From Amycolatopsis sp. GM8 (GTDB lineage Bacteria > Actinomycetota > Actinomycetes > Mycobacteriales > Pseudonocardiaceae), in NCBI RefSeq assembly GCF_021653975.1, contig NZ_JAJKFK010000006.1:1-64000 (forward strand): a stretch of DNA of 64,000 nt. Direction: 5' to 3'. Below are positions 51,219-59,538 of this stretch, one piece after another. The position numbers and the translations under genes are program-made. The number at the start of each line of letters is the position of its first letter. The stretch's first letter is position 1. The notes beneath the pieces were generated by a model, which was not told where the DNA came from, did no database searches, and saw nothing but the letters and a program-made list of their open reading frames with translations.

Positions 51219-51310
51219 CGGTCGTCTCCATGCCTGGGGAGGCCGCGGAGCCGGAGGTTCGCGATGGCTTGCGGCCGCTGATCCTCGGGGTAGATCGCAG
51301 GTCACCGCAA
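51219..51310 (-). ncRNA. Possible ydaO-type (c-di-AMP) riboswitch leader
   Basis: On the minus strand, just before the Rpf gene, the sequence contains GCGGTGACCTGCGATCTACC near its start and CCCCAGGCATGGAGACGACC near its end. These resemble conserved segments of ydaO-yuaA riboswitches, which often precede cell-wall hydrolase genes in actinomycetes. The fold could not be checked. The remaining 250 bp up to the ABC gene (51311-51559) show no gene. Confidence 0.4.
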
Positions 51311-51559
51311 AAACGCGAGAAGATTACGAAAAAGAAACTTCCGGTGTACATAGTCCGTGGGAATGGACACAGATCATCAAATCTGGTAGTGATCAAACGA
51401 CGCTTCGTGACATCGCCGGACGGCTATTCTGGCAATAGTTCTTGGCTTAACCGCAACGAAAGCTGCGTAGGCGGGCGCTGGATGAATAGTGCTTCGGCTG
51501 AGGATTGATAATTTCTCACAATGCCGAACTCGTGGCAGAAATCGCCGTGAGATACCCGG

Positions 51560-52693
51560 TCAGCGTCCCAGTGCTTTGTTCAGCTGGTCCTTCCAGGCCG
51601 CCACCTGCTTGGGGTCGACGGTCTCCGCTTCGAACACCTCGATGCCGGCCGCGGGGTTCTTCGCAGTGGGGATGTTCGGCAGGACCGAGGCATACCCGGA
51701 CGCCCACGCGGCCTGGCCCTGCGGGGTCATCAGCCAGTTGACGAACACCTGCGCCGCGTTGGGGCTGTGCGCGGAGGACAGCACCTCGCCATACGCCGGG
51801 GTAGCGAGGGCGGGGAACTTCGTGTCGAAGGCGAAACCGGCCTTTTTGACGGGTGCGACCGCGGCCGCGGAGATCGCCAGGATGGCGTTGACCGCACCCG
51901 CTCCCAGGGCCTCGGAAGCCGGGCCGGAGCTCGCGTACAAGGTTGGGTGGAGCGCGCCGAGCCGCTGGAAGAGGTCCGGGTAGCGCTCGCTGAGCTTTCC
52001 GAAGAGCACCGTGTTCACCGAGTTCGTGTTGGGGTCGTTCATGCCGATGCGGCCCTGGTAGGTGTTGCCGGCGAAGAGCGACTCGAAGCTCGGCGGCGGG
52101 GTCTTGACGGCGTCGGTGTTCCAGGCGTAGCCCCACGGCGCGAACAACGTGATCACGCGAGTGTCGTTGTCGTAGAGCGCCTGCGTGCTCTTCGGCGTGC
52201 CGTCGGTGCTCGGCGCGGCGGTGCCACGAACGAGTTTGTCGGCCGCCACGACGTCGGGGCCGGCGATCTTCTGGAAGTAGCCGTCGCCCAGATGCTGTTC
52301 GTGCCACATCCGGTCGGTGCTCAGGAGTACGTCGACCGAGTTGATCCCCGCCTTGTGCTCCGCGTCGACGCGAGTGTCGATGTCCGGGGGCCCGTACTGG
52401 GCGATACTGATGTCGATCTTCGGGTAAGCCTTCTCGAACGCCTTTTCGACTTCGGCGTTGTGTGCCGGGCTGAGGACGGACCAGACCTGGAGCTTGCCCT
52501 CGGTGTCCGCCGCCTTGAGGACGTCCGGCCAGGCGGCCGCGGGTCCCTGTGCCGGGGCGGGCGTGTTGCCCCCGCTTCCGCTGCCGCTGCCGCTGTAGTT
52601 GCCGCATGCGGCGACAGCCAGCGGTATCACGCAGGCCAAGGCGAAGGCTCGCGTCACGCGGCTGATCACTCCGTTGTGACCTCTTGTCGTCAT
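51560..52693 (-). CDS. ABC-importer substrate-binding lipoprotein
   Basis: A 377-residue periplasmic-type binding protein anchored by lipobox VAAC (Cys about 30) after a membrane signal, then a Gly/Ser linker. The fold resembles the Fe3+/polyamine/aminoethylphosphonate group of type II binding proteins (KLQVWSVLSPAHNAEVEKAF, APWGYAWNTDAV). It is often labelled iron-binding, but the typical Tyr pair for iron is not apparent. ATGA overlap with the ATPase gene. The catabolic genes next door favour an organic acid ligand. Confidence 0.85.
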   Translation of the reverse strand: MTTRGHNGVISRVTRAFALACVIPLAVAACGNYSGSGSGSGGNTPAPAQGPAAAWPDVLKAADTEGKLQVWSVLSPAHNAEVEKAFEKAYPKIDISIAQYGPPDIDTRVDAEHKAGINSVDVLLSTDRMWHEQHLGDGYFQKIAGPDVVAADKLVRGTAAPSTDGTPKSTQALYDNDTRVITLFAPWGYAWNTDAVKTPPPSFESLFAGNTYQGRIGMNDPNTNSVNTVLFGKLSERYPDLFQRLGALHPTLYASSGPASEALGAGAVNAILAISAAAVAPVKKAGFAFDTKFPALATPAYGEVLSSAHSPNAAQVFVNWLMTPQGQAAWASGYASVLPNIPTAKNPAAGIEVFEAETVDPKQVAAWKDQLNKALGR

Positions 52694-53814
52694 GTGTTCG
52701 TCTCCTGGTCGGTTGAGGCGTCGATCCGTTCGGTGAGGGGGAAGGTGCGGGTGTCGGTCACCCGCACCGTCAGGTCGACCCGGTCGCCCGGGGCGAAGGT
52801 CCGGTCCAGCGGCAGGACCAGCCGCACGTCCCGGCCCTTGAAGTCGACGTTCAGTTCCTGCTCGCTACCGAGATAGCCCACGCCCGCGACGACGCCGCCG
52901 CGGACGCGATGCACGTGATCGGACGAGTCGGCCGCGCCTGCCCGGGCGACCGTGATGCGATCGTGGCGGGCGAGCAGCTCATAGGCAGTTGCGGGTCCGT
53001 CTGGTGCGGGACCGGAGAAGTCGCAGTCGGTGCCGCTCCACCGGCCGTCCTCGCGGGTGATCACGCAGACCCGCCGGTAGCCCATCATGCGGGCAATCCG
53101 GCTGGTCGCCGGGGTGGTGAACAGCTCGTCGGGACGGCCGAGCTGGACGATCGCCCCGTCGGTCATCGCCGCGACCCGGTCGCCGACGGCCATCGCCTCG
53201 GCGAGATCGTGGGTGACGTAGACCCCGGTGAAGCGGATTTCCTCGTGCAGCCGCCGGATTTCGGATCGCAGCTGTTCGCGCAGCGCCGCGTCGAGGTTGC
53301 TCAGCGGTTCGTCGAACATCACGATCTTCGGCTCGGCGACGAGCGCCCGGGCCAGCGCGACGCGCTGCTGCTGACCGCCGCTGAGCTGGCCGGGTCGCTT
53401 GTCGAGCAGGGCGCGATCGAGGTCGACGACCTCCGCGATGGCCCCGACCCTGCGTCGTCGTTCCGCACGGGAGATCCAGCGGGATTTCAGTGGGAACGCG
53501 ATGTTGTTCCAGCCGGACAGGTGCGGCCACAGCGCGTAGTTCTGGAACACCAGGCCGATGTCCCGCCGGTGGATCGGAACGGCGATCTTGCGCTGGGCGT
53601 CGAAAATCGTCTGGTCGCCGAATTCGATCACACCGGCGTTCGGGTTCTCCAGACCGGCGAGGCAGCGCAGTGTGGTGGACTTCCCGCACCCGCTCGGGCC
53701 CACCAGGACCAGCATCTCGGCCTGGGGTACCTCGAGCGACACGTCATCGATGGCCACGACGCCGGCGCGCCGCCCGAACACCTTGCGCAGGTCCTTCACT
53801 TTCAGATCGGACAT
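52690..53814 (-). CDS. ABC-importer ATP-binding protein
   Basis: A 374-residue ATPase of the FbpC/PotA type. Walker A is GPSGCGKST (39-47), the Q-loop reads VFQNYALWPHL, the signature is LSGGQQQRVALARAL, Walker B is IVMFDEPLSNLD, and YVTHDLAEA holds the switch His. The C-terminal 130 residues form a TOBE/OB regulatory domain. It starts 7 bp after the permease gene and energises the importer. Confidence 0.93.
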   Translation of the reverse strand: MSDLKVKDLRKVFGRRAGVVAIDDVSLEVPQAEMLVLVGPSGCGKSTTLRCLAGLENPNAGVIEFGDQTIFDAQRKIAVPIHRRDIGLVFQNYALWPHLSGWNNIAFPLKSRWISRAERRRRVGAIAEVVDLDRALLDKRPGQLSGGQQQRVALARALVAEPKIVMFDEPLSNLDAALREQLRSEIRRLHEEIRFTGVYVTHDLAEAMAVGDRVAAMTDGAIVQLGRPDELFTTPATSRIARMMGYRRVCVITREDGRWSGTDCDFSGPAPDGPATAYELLARHDRITVARAGAADSSDHVHRVRGGVVAGVGYLGSEQELNVDFKGRDVRLVLPLDRTFAPGDRVDLTVRVTDTRTFPLTERIDASTDQETNT

Positions 53815-53821
53815 CGCGGGA

Positions 53822-55585
53822 TCAGCTCTCCTTCGGGCTGGATTGGCGACCGATCAGCAGGGCGAGCAGCACGCCGATTCCCGTGATCGCACACATGAGA
53901 AAAGCCATCACCGCGACCTGGGAGTTGCTGCCATTGGCGAACTGGTCGTACAGCACGGTGGACATGACCTGGGTCTGGCTGGACCGGACGAGGATCGACG
54001 CGCCGAATTCCTGCGCGGTCAGGATCAGGCAGATCGCGATGGCATTGCCGAGGGCGGGCCGGAGCATCGGCAACTCCAGGGTCAGGATTCGCCGCCACAG
54101 CGGGCCACCGCACGCCCCGCCCGCCTCGACCAGGTTGGTGCCCAGGGTCATCAGGCCGACGAGGACCATCCGCGTGATGAAGGGCAATGTCACGACGATG
54201 TAGACGACCACGAGCCCGGCCCCGCGGCCGTACAGGTCGAGGGGACCGTAGGTGAAGGCGAGCAGGAAACCGACTCCGAAGATCACCGCCGGGATGCCCA
54301 GCGACATGCTCACCAGTACGTCGACGAGATTGGCGATCACCTTCTGGTGGCGTCGGCGATGGAGCACTTTCGCGCAGAGATAGCCGAGAGGCACCGCGAT
54401 CACGGTGGCACTGAGGGAGTAGACAAGCGTGTTGACGATGGCGTCGGTCAGTCGTGGGTTGTCGAACACCGATCGGAAGTTGTCGAGGGTGAAGTCGCTG
54501 ACGACGATGTCCTTGGACCAGTAGGGCTGAAAGGCCACGATCGCAAGGCACACGATCGGCGCCGCCACCGCGAGGAGCCCGTAGACCACCAATGCGGCAT
54601 GGGAAAACCAGCCGCTCTTGCTCAATGACCGTGCGGCGCCTTTCGTTCCCGTGCCGGCGAAGCGGTCCTGGTCGCGCAGCACGACGCGCTGGATGATCAG
54701 GAACACGACGCCCGCGACCACGATCGGGAGCCCGTAGGCCGCGGCGAGCGGGATGTTGGGCGGAGCCTGCGACATGCTCACGTACATGGCCGTCGACAGC
54801 ACGTTGAGGTTCTGTTGGCGGCCAAGGAAAAGCGGCACCGCGAACTGCCCGAGGGCGAGCAGCATGACGGTCAGCGAAGAGTACACAATGGATGGTCGCA
54901 GCAGGGGCAGGATGATCGTGAAGAACGCGCGCAGTGGTGACGCGCCCGATGCGGCGGCCGCGTCGTAGACACCTTGGTCGAGCTGTGCGAGTGCGCTGCG
55001 GACGAAGAGATAGACGAAGCTCGTCAGGAGAGTCGCCGTCACGATCACGATGAAGGGGACCGTGTTGATGTCCAAGGGACCGGACTGGATGTCCGTCCAG
55101 AACATGACCTTGCGCAGCAACAGGTTGCCGAACCCGATGCTGGGGTTGAGCAGATACCCGAACCCGGTGACCGCGGCGAGAGCCGGCATCACCAGCGGGA
55201 TGAGCGGGATGGTGCCGAGCCAGCGGTTGCGCCGGCTCAGCCCCTGCGCGCCCCAGGCGAGCAGGATTCCCAGCACCGTACTGATGACGACCGACCCGAG
55301 GGCGAGCGTGATCGTGATCTGCACGGTCCGGCCCAGCGTGCGGTCCTGGATCATCTGCCGGAACCCGATGCCCCCGCCGCTCAGCGCGGCGTCGAGGACG
55401 AAGTAGACGGGTGGCAGGCAGAGCAGGGCGACGACGCCGACGAGGATCAGCGCCGACGCCCGGCGTGCGGTCATCTGGGCGGGGCGCCGGTCGGTCAGGC
55501 TGATGCGCCGGGCCGGCACCGCGGGCCGGTGGTCGTCGCCGGTCCGGGAGTGCTCGTCGCTGGCGACACTGCCAGTGGTGTGCAT
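53822..55585 (-). CDS. ABC-importer permease, double (FbpB type)
   Basis: A 587-residue membrane protein with two homologous six-helix permease halves in one chain, as in FbpB-like transporters. Both halves hold the EAA loop (YDAAAASGASPLRAFFTIIL in the first, VEAGGACGGPLWRRILTLEL in the second). The ATG at 55585 has AAGGGGAAA upstream. It is first in the permease-ATPase-binding protein operon, and a palindromic motif shared with the thiolase/Rieske promoter lies 54 bp upstream. Confidence 0.92.
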   Translation of the reverse strand: MHTTGSVASDEHSRTGDDHRPAVPARRISLTDRRPAQMTARRASALILVGVVALLCLPPVYFVLDAALSGGGIGFRQMIQDRTLGRTVQITITLALGSVVISTVLGILLAWGAQGLSRRNRWLGTIPLIPLVMPALAAVTGFGYLLNPSIGFGNLLLRKVMFWTDIQSGPLDINTVPFIVIVTATLLTSFVYLFVRSALAQLDQGVYDAAAASGASPLRAFFTIILPLLRPSIVYSSLTVMLLALGQFAVPLFLGRQQNLNVLSTAMYVSMSQAPPNIPLAAAYGLPIVVAGVVFLIIQRVVLRDQDRFAGTGTKGAARSLSKSGWFSHAALVVYGLLAVAAPIVCLAIVAFQPYWSKDIVVSDFTLDNFRSVFDNPRLTDAIVNTLVYSLSATVIAVPLGYLCAKVLHRRRHQKVIANLVDVLVSMSLGIPAVIFGVGFLLAFTYGPLDLYGRGAGLVVVYIVVTLPFITRMVLVGLMTLGTNLVEAGGACGGPLWRRILTLELPMLRPALGNAIAICLILTAQEFGASILVRSSQTQVMSTVLYDQFANGSNSQVAVMAFLMCAITGIGVLLALLIGRQSSPKES

Positions 55586-55638
55586 CGTTTCCCCTTGACT
55601 GTCGTACTCAGTGGCCGGGGCGGCCGTGTGGCGAGAGC

Positions 55639-55659
55639 ATAATCCAACGTTGATTGGAA
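55639..55659 (-). promoter_or_regulatory. Shared operator motif, copy A (ABC operon)
   Basis: On the minus strand TTCCAATCAACGTTGGATTA(T) contains the palindrome TCCAA-N6-TTGGA and runs into TATGCT, a possible -10 element. It matches copy B (57136) at 18 of 21 positions, differing only in the central three bases. Confidence 0.65.
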
Positions 55660-55664
55660 TGGTA

Positions 55665-55931
55665 GGCCGTCGTCGTGGGAAAGGCGTTCAGTGCCGAAGC
55701 GCCGTACCCGGCGGGCATTCCGCGGGATGTCGAACAGGCCGGGCGCGATGGTGACGACGCGAATCCGCGCCGACGCGAGATCGCGCGCCACGGGCAGGGG
55801 TAGCCCGGCCCTTGGGTGCCGACTAGGCTGCCTGGCTGATTTGCCCGTCGAAGGCCCACGACGGAGGCCGCATTGACGATGACGCCGCGCTCGCCGTCGA
55901 CCTGGTCGTCGTCAGTGCCGAAGCGCTGCCA
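55665..55931 (-). pseudogene. SDR (3-hydroxyacyl-CoA dehydrogenase-like) remnant
   Basis: Pieces in different frames read DDQVDGERGVIVNAASVVGL, FDGQISQAA followed by a stop, and LARDLASARIRVVTIAPGLF DIP. Together they match the middle of a type II 3-hydroxyacyl-CoA dehydrogenase-like SDR. The N-terminal cofactor part and the C-terminus are missing. It was probably a beta-oxidation partner of the adjacent thiolase. Confidence 0.6.
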
Positions 55932-55965
55932 GGAATTGGGCGCCGTCGCCGAGCTACTCGGGTGC

Positions 55966-57111
55966 TCAGACCAGTTCGAGGATCGTCGCATTGGCTTGGC
56001 CGCCGCCCTCGCACATCGTCTGCAAGCCGTAGCGGATCCTGGTGTCGCGCATGTGGTGGACCATCGTGGTCATCAACCGGGCACCGGAGCCGCCCAGCGG
56101 GTGGCCCAGCGCGATCGCGCCGCCGAGTGGGTTGAGCGCCTTCGCGTCCGCCCCGAGGTCGGCCAGCCAGGCGAGCGGCACGGGCGCGAACGCTTCGTTG
56201 ACCTCGAAAGTGCCGATTTCGCCGAGCTCGAGCCCGGACTTGGCAAGCGCCTTCTGTGTGGCGGGGATCGGCGCGGTCAGCATGACCACCGGGTTCGCGC
56301 CGGCGAGGACGGCGGTGTGCACCCGCGCGATCGGGGTCAGCCCGAGTTCGGCCGCCTTCTCCGAGGTGGTCATCAGCAACGCGGCCGAGCCGTCGGAGAT
56401 CTGGGAGGCGTTCCCGGCGTGGATGACACCGTCCTCTTTGAACACTGTCTTCAGCTTGGCGAGCCCCTCCAGCGTGCCACCGGGACGGATGCCCTCATCC
56501 TCACTGACCACAGTGCCGTCCGGCAGCGTGACCGGGACGATCTGGCCCTCGAACCGGCCTTCGCCTCGTGCTGAGGCAGCCTTCTCGTGGCTGGCCAAGG
56601 CGAACTCGTCGAGCTGTGTACGGGAAAAGCCCCACTGCTCGGCGACCATTTCCGCGCCCAGTCCCTGGTTCGGGAAGCCCGGGCCGTAGCGGGCCTGGTA
56701 GCGCTCGCCGAGCGGATCGGCGTCACCCATCGCCGTACCCATGGGAACCCGCGTCATGGACTCGACTCCACCGGCGACGACCACGTCGTACTGGCCGGCG
56801 ATGAGCCCGGCCGCGGCGAAATGCACGGCCTGCTGGGATGAACCGCATTGCCGGTCGACCGTCGTGCCCGGCACGGTCTCGGGCCAGCCCGCGGCGAGCA
56901 CCGCCGTGCGCGCGATGTCGAACGTCTGCTCGCCGATCTGGCTCACGCAGCCCCAGACGACGTCGTCGACGACGGCCGGATCGATCCCGCTGCGCCCGGC
57001 CAGTGCCGTCAGCACGTGGGCCGAGAGGTCGGCCGGATGGACGGTCGAGAGGATTCCCTTCCGCCTGCCGAGCGGGGTTCGTACCGCGTCCACGATCACT
57101 GCGTCGCGCAT
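55966..57111 (-). CDS. Thiolase (acetyl-CoA C-acyltransferase)
   Basis: A 381-residue thiolase that cleaves or forms 3-oxoacyl-CoA. The nucleophile is Cys89 (VDRQCGSSQQA), with His337 in GHPLGGSG and Cys367 in CEGGGQAN completing the active site; NEAFAPVPLAW is the NEAF motif. A degradative role is likely. It diverges from the Rieske gene with a shared promoter holding operator copy B, and the decayed SDR lies downstream. Confidence 0.93.
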   Translation of the reverse strand: MRDAVIVDAVRTPLGRRKGILSTVHPADLSAHVLTALAGRSGIDPAVVDDVVWGCVSQIGEQTFDIARTAVLAAGWPETVPGTTVDRQCGSSQQAVHFAAAGLIAGQYDVVVAGGVESMTRVPMGTAMGDADPLGERYQARYGPGFPNQGLGAEMVAEQWGFSRTQLDEFALASHEKAASARGEGRFEGQIVPVTLPDGTVVSEDEGIRPGGTLEGLAKLKTVFKEDGVIHAGNASQISDGSAALLMTTSEKAAELGLTPIARVHTAVLAGANPVVMLTAPIPATQKALAKSGLELGEIGTFEVNEAFAPVPLAWLADLGADAKALNPLGGAIALGHPLGGSGARLMTTMVHHMRDTRIRYGLQTMCEGGGQANATILELV

Positions 57112-57135
57112 CCGTCATCTCCTTGATGTGTGGCT

Positions 57136-57156
57136 TTCCAATCGCTGTTGGATTAT
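57136..57156 (+). promoter_or_regulatory. Shared operator motif, copy B (thiolase/Rieske)
   Basis: TTCCAATCGCTGTTGGATTA(T) contains TCCAA-N6-TTGGA and overlaps TATAGT, a possible -10 element of the Rieske operon. It lies 25 bp from the thiolase start and 77 bp from the Rieske start. Confidence 0.65.
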
Positions 57157-57232
57157 AGTCGGCTCGGCGCTGCCCGGCGAGGTCGCGAGGCCGCACGGGT
57201 AGCGACGATGCAACTCCAGTGATGGGAAGACG

Positions 57233-58273
57233 ATGCAAGTTCGAGAGCCTGAGCGCACCTTTCCCGCCGGATGGTTCCAGATCGGCTGGTCGTACGAAGT
57301 CGCCCGCGGTGAGGTGCGGCCGCTGCGCTTCTTCGGCCAGGACCTGGTGCTGTGCCGGTACGAGTCCGGCGACATCGGCCTTTTCGACGCCTACTGCCCG
57401 CACATGAACGCCCACATCGGGCACGGCGGGCGCACGATCGGCGAGACACTGGCTTGCCCTTACCACGGCTGGCGTTTCGACCGGTCCGGCTGCAACGCGC
57501 ACATTCCCTACAGCTCGCGGGTCAGCCGCTCGCAGGGCCTGCGGGCGTGGCATGTGGCGGAGCTCGGCGGGTCCGTCATTCTGGCGTGGTACAGCCCCGA
57601 CGGGGCCGGCCCGCAGTACGATCCGCCGGGCGAGGCCGAACTCCCCGGAATGGGCAAGCCCGAGTACTACCCCGTCGGGCCGGACACCGCGCGGCGGTAC
57701 GCCGATCTCCCGATGCACATCGACTTCGTCACCGAGAACACAGTGGACATGAGCCACTTCAAGTTCGTGCACGAGACACCGGAGATCGGCACGATTCTGG
57801 AGCTGGACCCGGTCGACCACCGATTCCATGTCCGGTTTTCCATGCCGATGAAGCTGTATCGCCCGGACGGCGGGGGCGACATCGTGGACGCCGTGACCGA
57901 GGTGACGAACTGGGGTCTGGGCCTCATCCTCGCCCGGTTCTCCGACGGCGCCTCGCTGATCCAGGCCCAGACGCCGGTCGACGACACGCAGTGCGAGATC
58001 TTGATGACGATGGTGTTGCCGCGCAACGCATCGGGTTCCGACGCGCCGACGGGCGAACAGCTCGCCCGGTTCAAGATGGCCTGCCGGCAGGTCGAGAACG
58101 ACATGGTCATCTGGACGCACCGCCGCCCGGGCGCGCAGGCGCATCTCGTCGCCGAAGAGGTCGTGCCGTTCCGGACCTTCACGAAATGGAAGAGGCAGTT
58201 CTACACCGCGCAGCCAGTTTCCGGCGCGGAAACACAGCGAGCAGTGGGCTCGGAAAGCGAGGTCGGATCGTGA
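57233..58273 (+). CDS. Rieske-type non-heme iron oxygenase
   Basis: A 346-residue oxygenase alpha subunit. The 2Fe-2S cluster ligands are Cys55, His57, Cys75 and His78 (CPHMNAHIGHG, then CPYHGW). The catalytic iron site lies in ENTVDMSHFKFVHETP (Asp172 bridging, His175, His180). It resembles KshA-type monooxygenases that act on steroid or alicyclic substrates. It needs a reductase and ferredoxin; the pair at 61145-62723 could serve. The stop overlaps the acyl-CoA dehydrogenase start (GTGA). Confidence 0.92.
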   Translation: MQVREPERTFPAGWFQIGWSYEVARGEVRPLRFFGQDLVLCRYESGDIGLFDAYCPHMNAHIGHGGRTIGETLACPYHGWRFDRSGCNAHIPYSSRVSRSQGLRAWHVAELGGSVILAWYSPDGAGPQYDPPGEAELPGMGKPEYYPVGPDTARRYADLPMHIDFVTENTVDMSHFKFVHETPEIGTILELDPVDHRFHVRFSMPMKLYRPDGGGDIVDAVTEVTNWGLGLILARFSDGASLIQAQTPVDDTQCEILMTMVLPRNASGSDAPTGEQLARFKMACRQVENDMVIWTHRRPGAQAHLVAEEVVPFRTFTKWKRQFYTAQPVSGAETQRAVGSESEVGS

Positions 58274-59463
58274 ATCAGGGCGAGCTCGAGGAGCGTCGCG
58301 CGGCGCTGCACGACTTCGTCGAGCGGCGGCTCGTTCCGCTCGAACGAGATCTGCCGGTCGAGGGCCTGCCCGAGGAGCCGCTGCTCAAGGAGTTGCAGTC
58401 GGAGGCCCGGTCCGGCGGATTCTGGGGCCTGTCGGCGCCGGTGGAGTTCGGCGGGCAGGGACTCGACGTCCTGGACAATGCCGTGCTGCTCGAGGAAATC
58501 ATGCGCACGACCGTCAGCGGGGTCAGCGGCGGCTATTACGGCGCGGGCATCTTCGGCGGCAACCCGCCGGCGATCATCCTGTCGCACGGCACCGAGCGGC
58601 AGCGCGAGCTCTACGCGCGTCCGGTCGTCGAGGAAGGCTGTGGCTACTTCATCGCGATGAGCGAGCCCGACGCCGGATCCGACCCCGGCGGCATGATGGA
58701 GACGACGGCGACGCGGGTCGACGGCGGCTGGCTCCTCAATGGCGTCAAGGGAATGATGAGCGAGTACTTCCTGGCGCGGTTCGGGATCGTATTCGCCGTG
58801 ACCGACTCGGAAAAGCGGTCACGGGGCGGAATTACGGCGTTCATCGTGAGTGCCGACAACCCCGGGGTCGCGGTCGAGGGGGACACCGGCACGATGTCCG
58901 GGAAGGTCGCGACCTGGATCCGCCTGACCGACTGCTTCGTCGCCGACGACGACGTGCTCGGGGACGTCGGCCAGGGATTCGTGCTGGGGCAGAAGTGGTT
59001 CGGCCGGATCAGGACGCTCTACTACGGGGCAGGCATGCTGGGTCCCGCGGCGCGGGCCCTGGAGATCGCCGCGGCGTACGCGAACCGGCGGCAGACGTTT
59101 GGTGAGCCGCTGGCGAGCCGTCAGGCCATCCAGTTCATGCTGGCCGATTCGGCGATGCAGATCAGCGCCGTGCGCGCGCTCACGCACGACACCGCCCGCA
59201 AGCTGGACGCCGGGCAGCGGTGCCGGATGGAGTCGGCCATGGTCAAGATCATGGGCACCGAGATGGCGTGGACGGTGCTCGACCGCGCTTTGCAGATCCT
59301 CGGCGGCATCGGTTACACGGATCGCTATCCCATCGAACGGATGATGCGCACGATCCGCCTGTTCCGGATCACCGAGGGCGCCAACGAGGTGCACCGGGCC
59401 TTCCTGGCCCGTGAATTACTGAAGGAAGACGCGGTCAACGTGCCGCGCCCGTTCGTCGCATGA
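58270..59463 (+). CDS. Acyl-CoA dehydrogenase
   Basis: A 397-residue FAD enzyme. Residues YFIAMSEPDAGSDPGGMMET form the flavin/acyl loop, and the C-terminal RITEGANEVHRAFLAREL holds the expected catalytic Glu (about 369). It dehydrogenates an acyl-CoA at the alpha-beta position. The GTG at 58270 overlaps the Rieske stop; the open frame upstream is a shadow of that gene. Works with the CoA ligase and thiolase in one degradative route. Confidence 0.92.
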   Translation: MNQGELEERRAALHDFVERRLVPLERDLPVEGLPEEPLLKELQSEARSGGFWGLSAPVEFGGQGLDVLDNAVLLEEIMRTTVSGVSGGYYGAGIFGGNPPAIILSHGTERQRELYARPVVEEGCGYFIAMSEPDAGSDPGGMMETTATRVDGGWLLNGVKGMMSEYFLARFGIVFAVTDSEKRSRGGITAFIVSADNPGVAVEGDTGTMSGKVATWIRLTDCFVADDDVLGDVGQGFVLGQKWFGRIRTLYYGAGMLGPAARALEIAAAYANRRQTFGEPLASRQAIQFMLADSAMQISAVRALTHDTARKLDAGQRCRMESAMVKIMGTEMAWTVLDRALQILGGIGYTDRYPIERMMRTIRLFRITEGANEVHRAFLARELLKEDAVNVPRPFVA

Positions 59464-59538
59464 GGCGCGGACGACGTGGCGGCGACTATCGTGGTGAGTC
59501 CGCGAAGGTGCGGGTTCGAGTGACTATGGGCTGGATAC

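Noticed and set aside
57352..58269. N-terminal extension of the acyl-CoA dehydrogenase frame
   Set aside because: It is an out-of-frame reading of the Rieske gene; the GTG at 58270 with GTGA overlap is the natural start.
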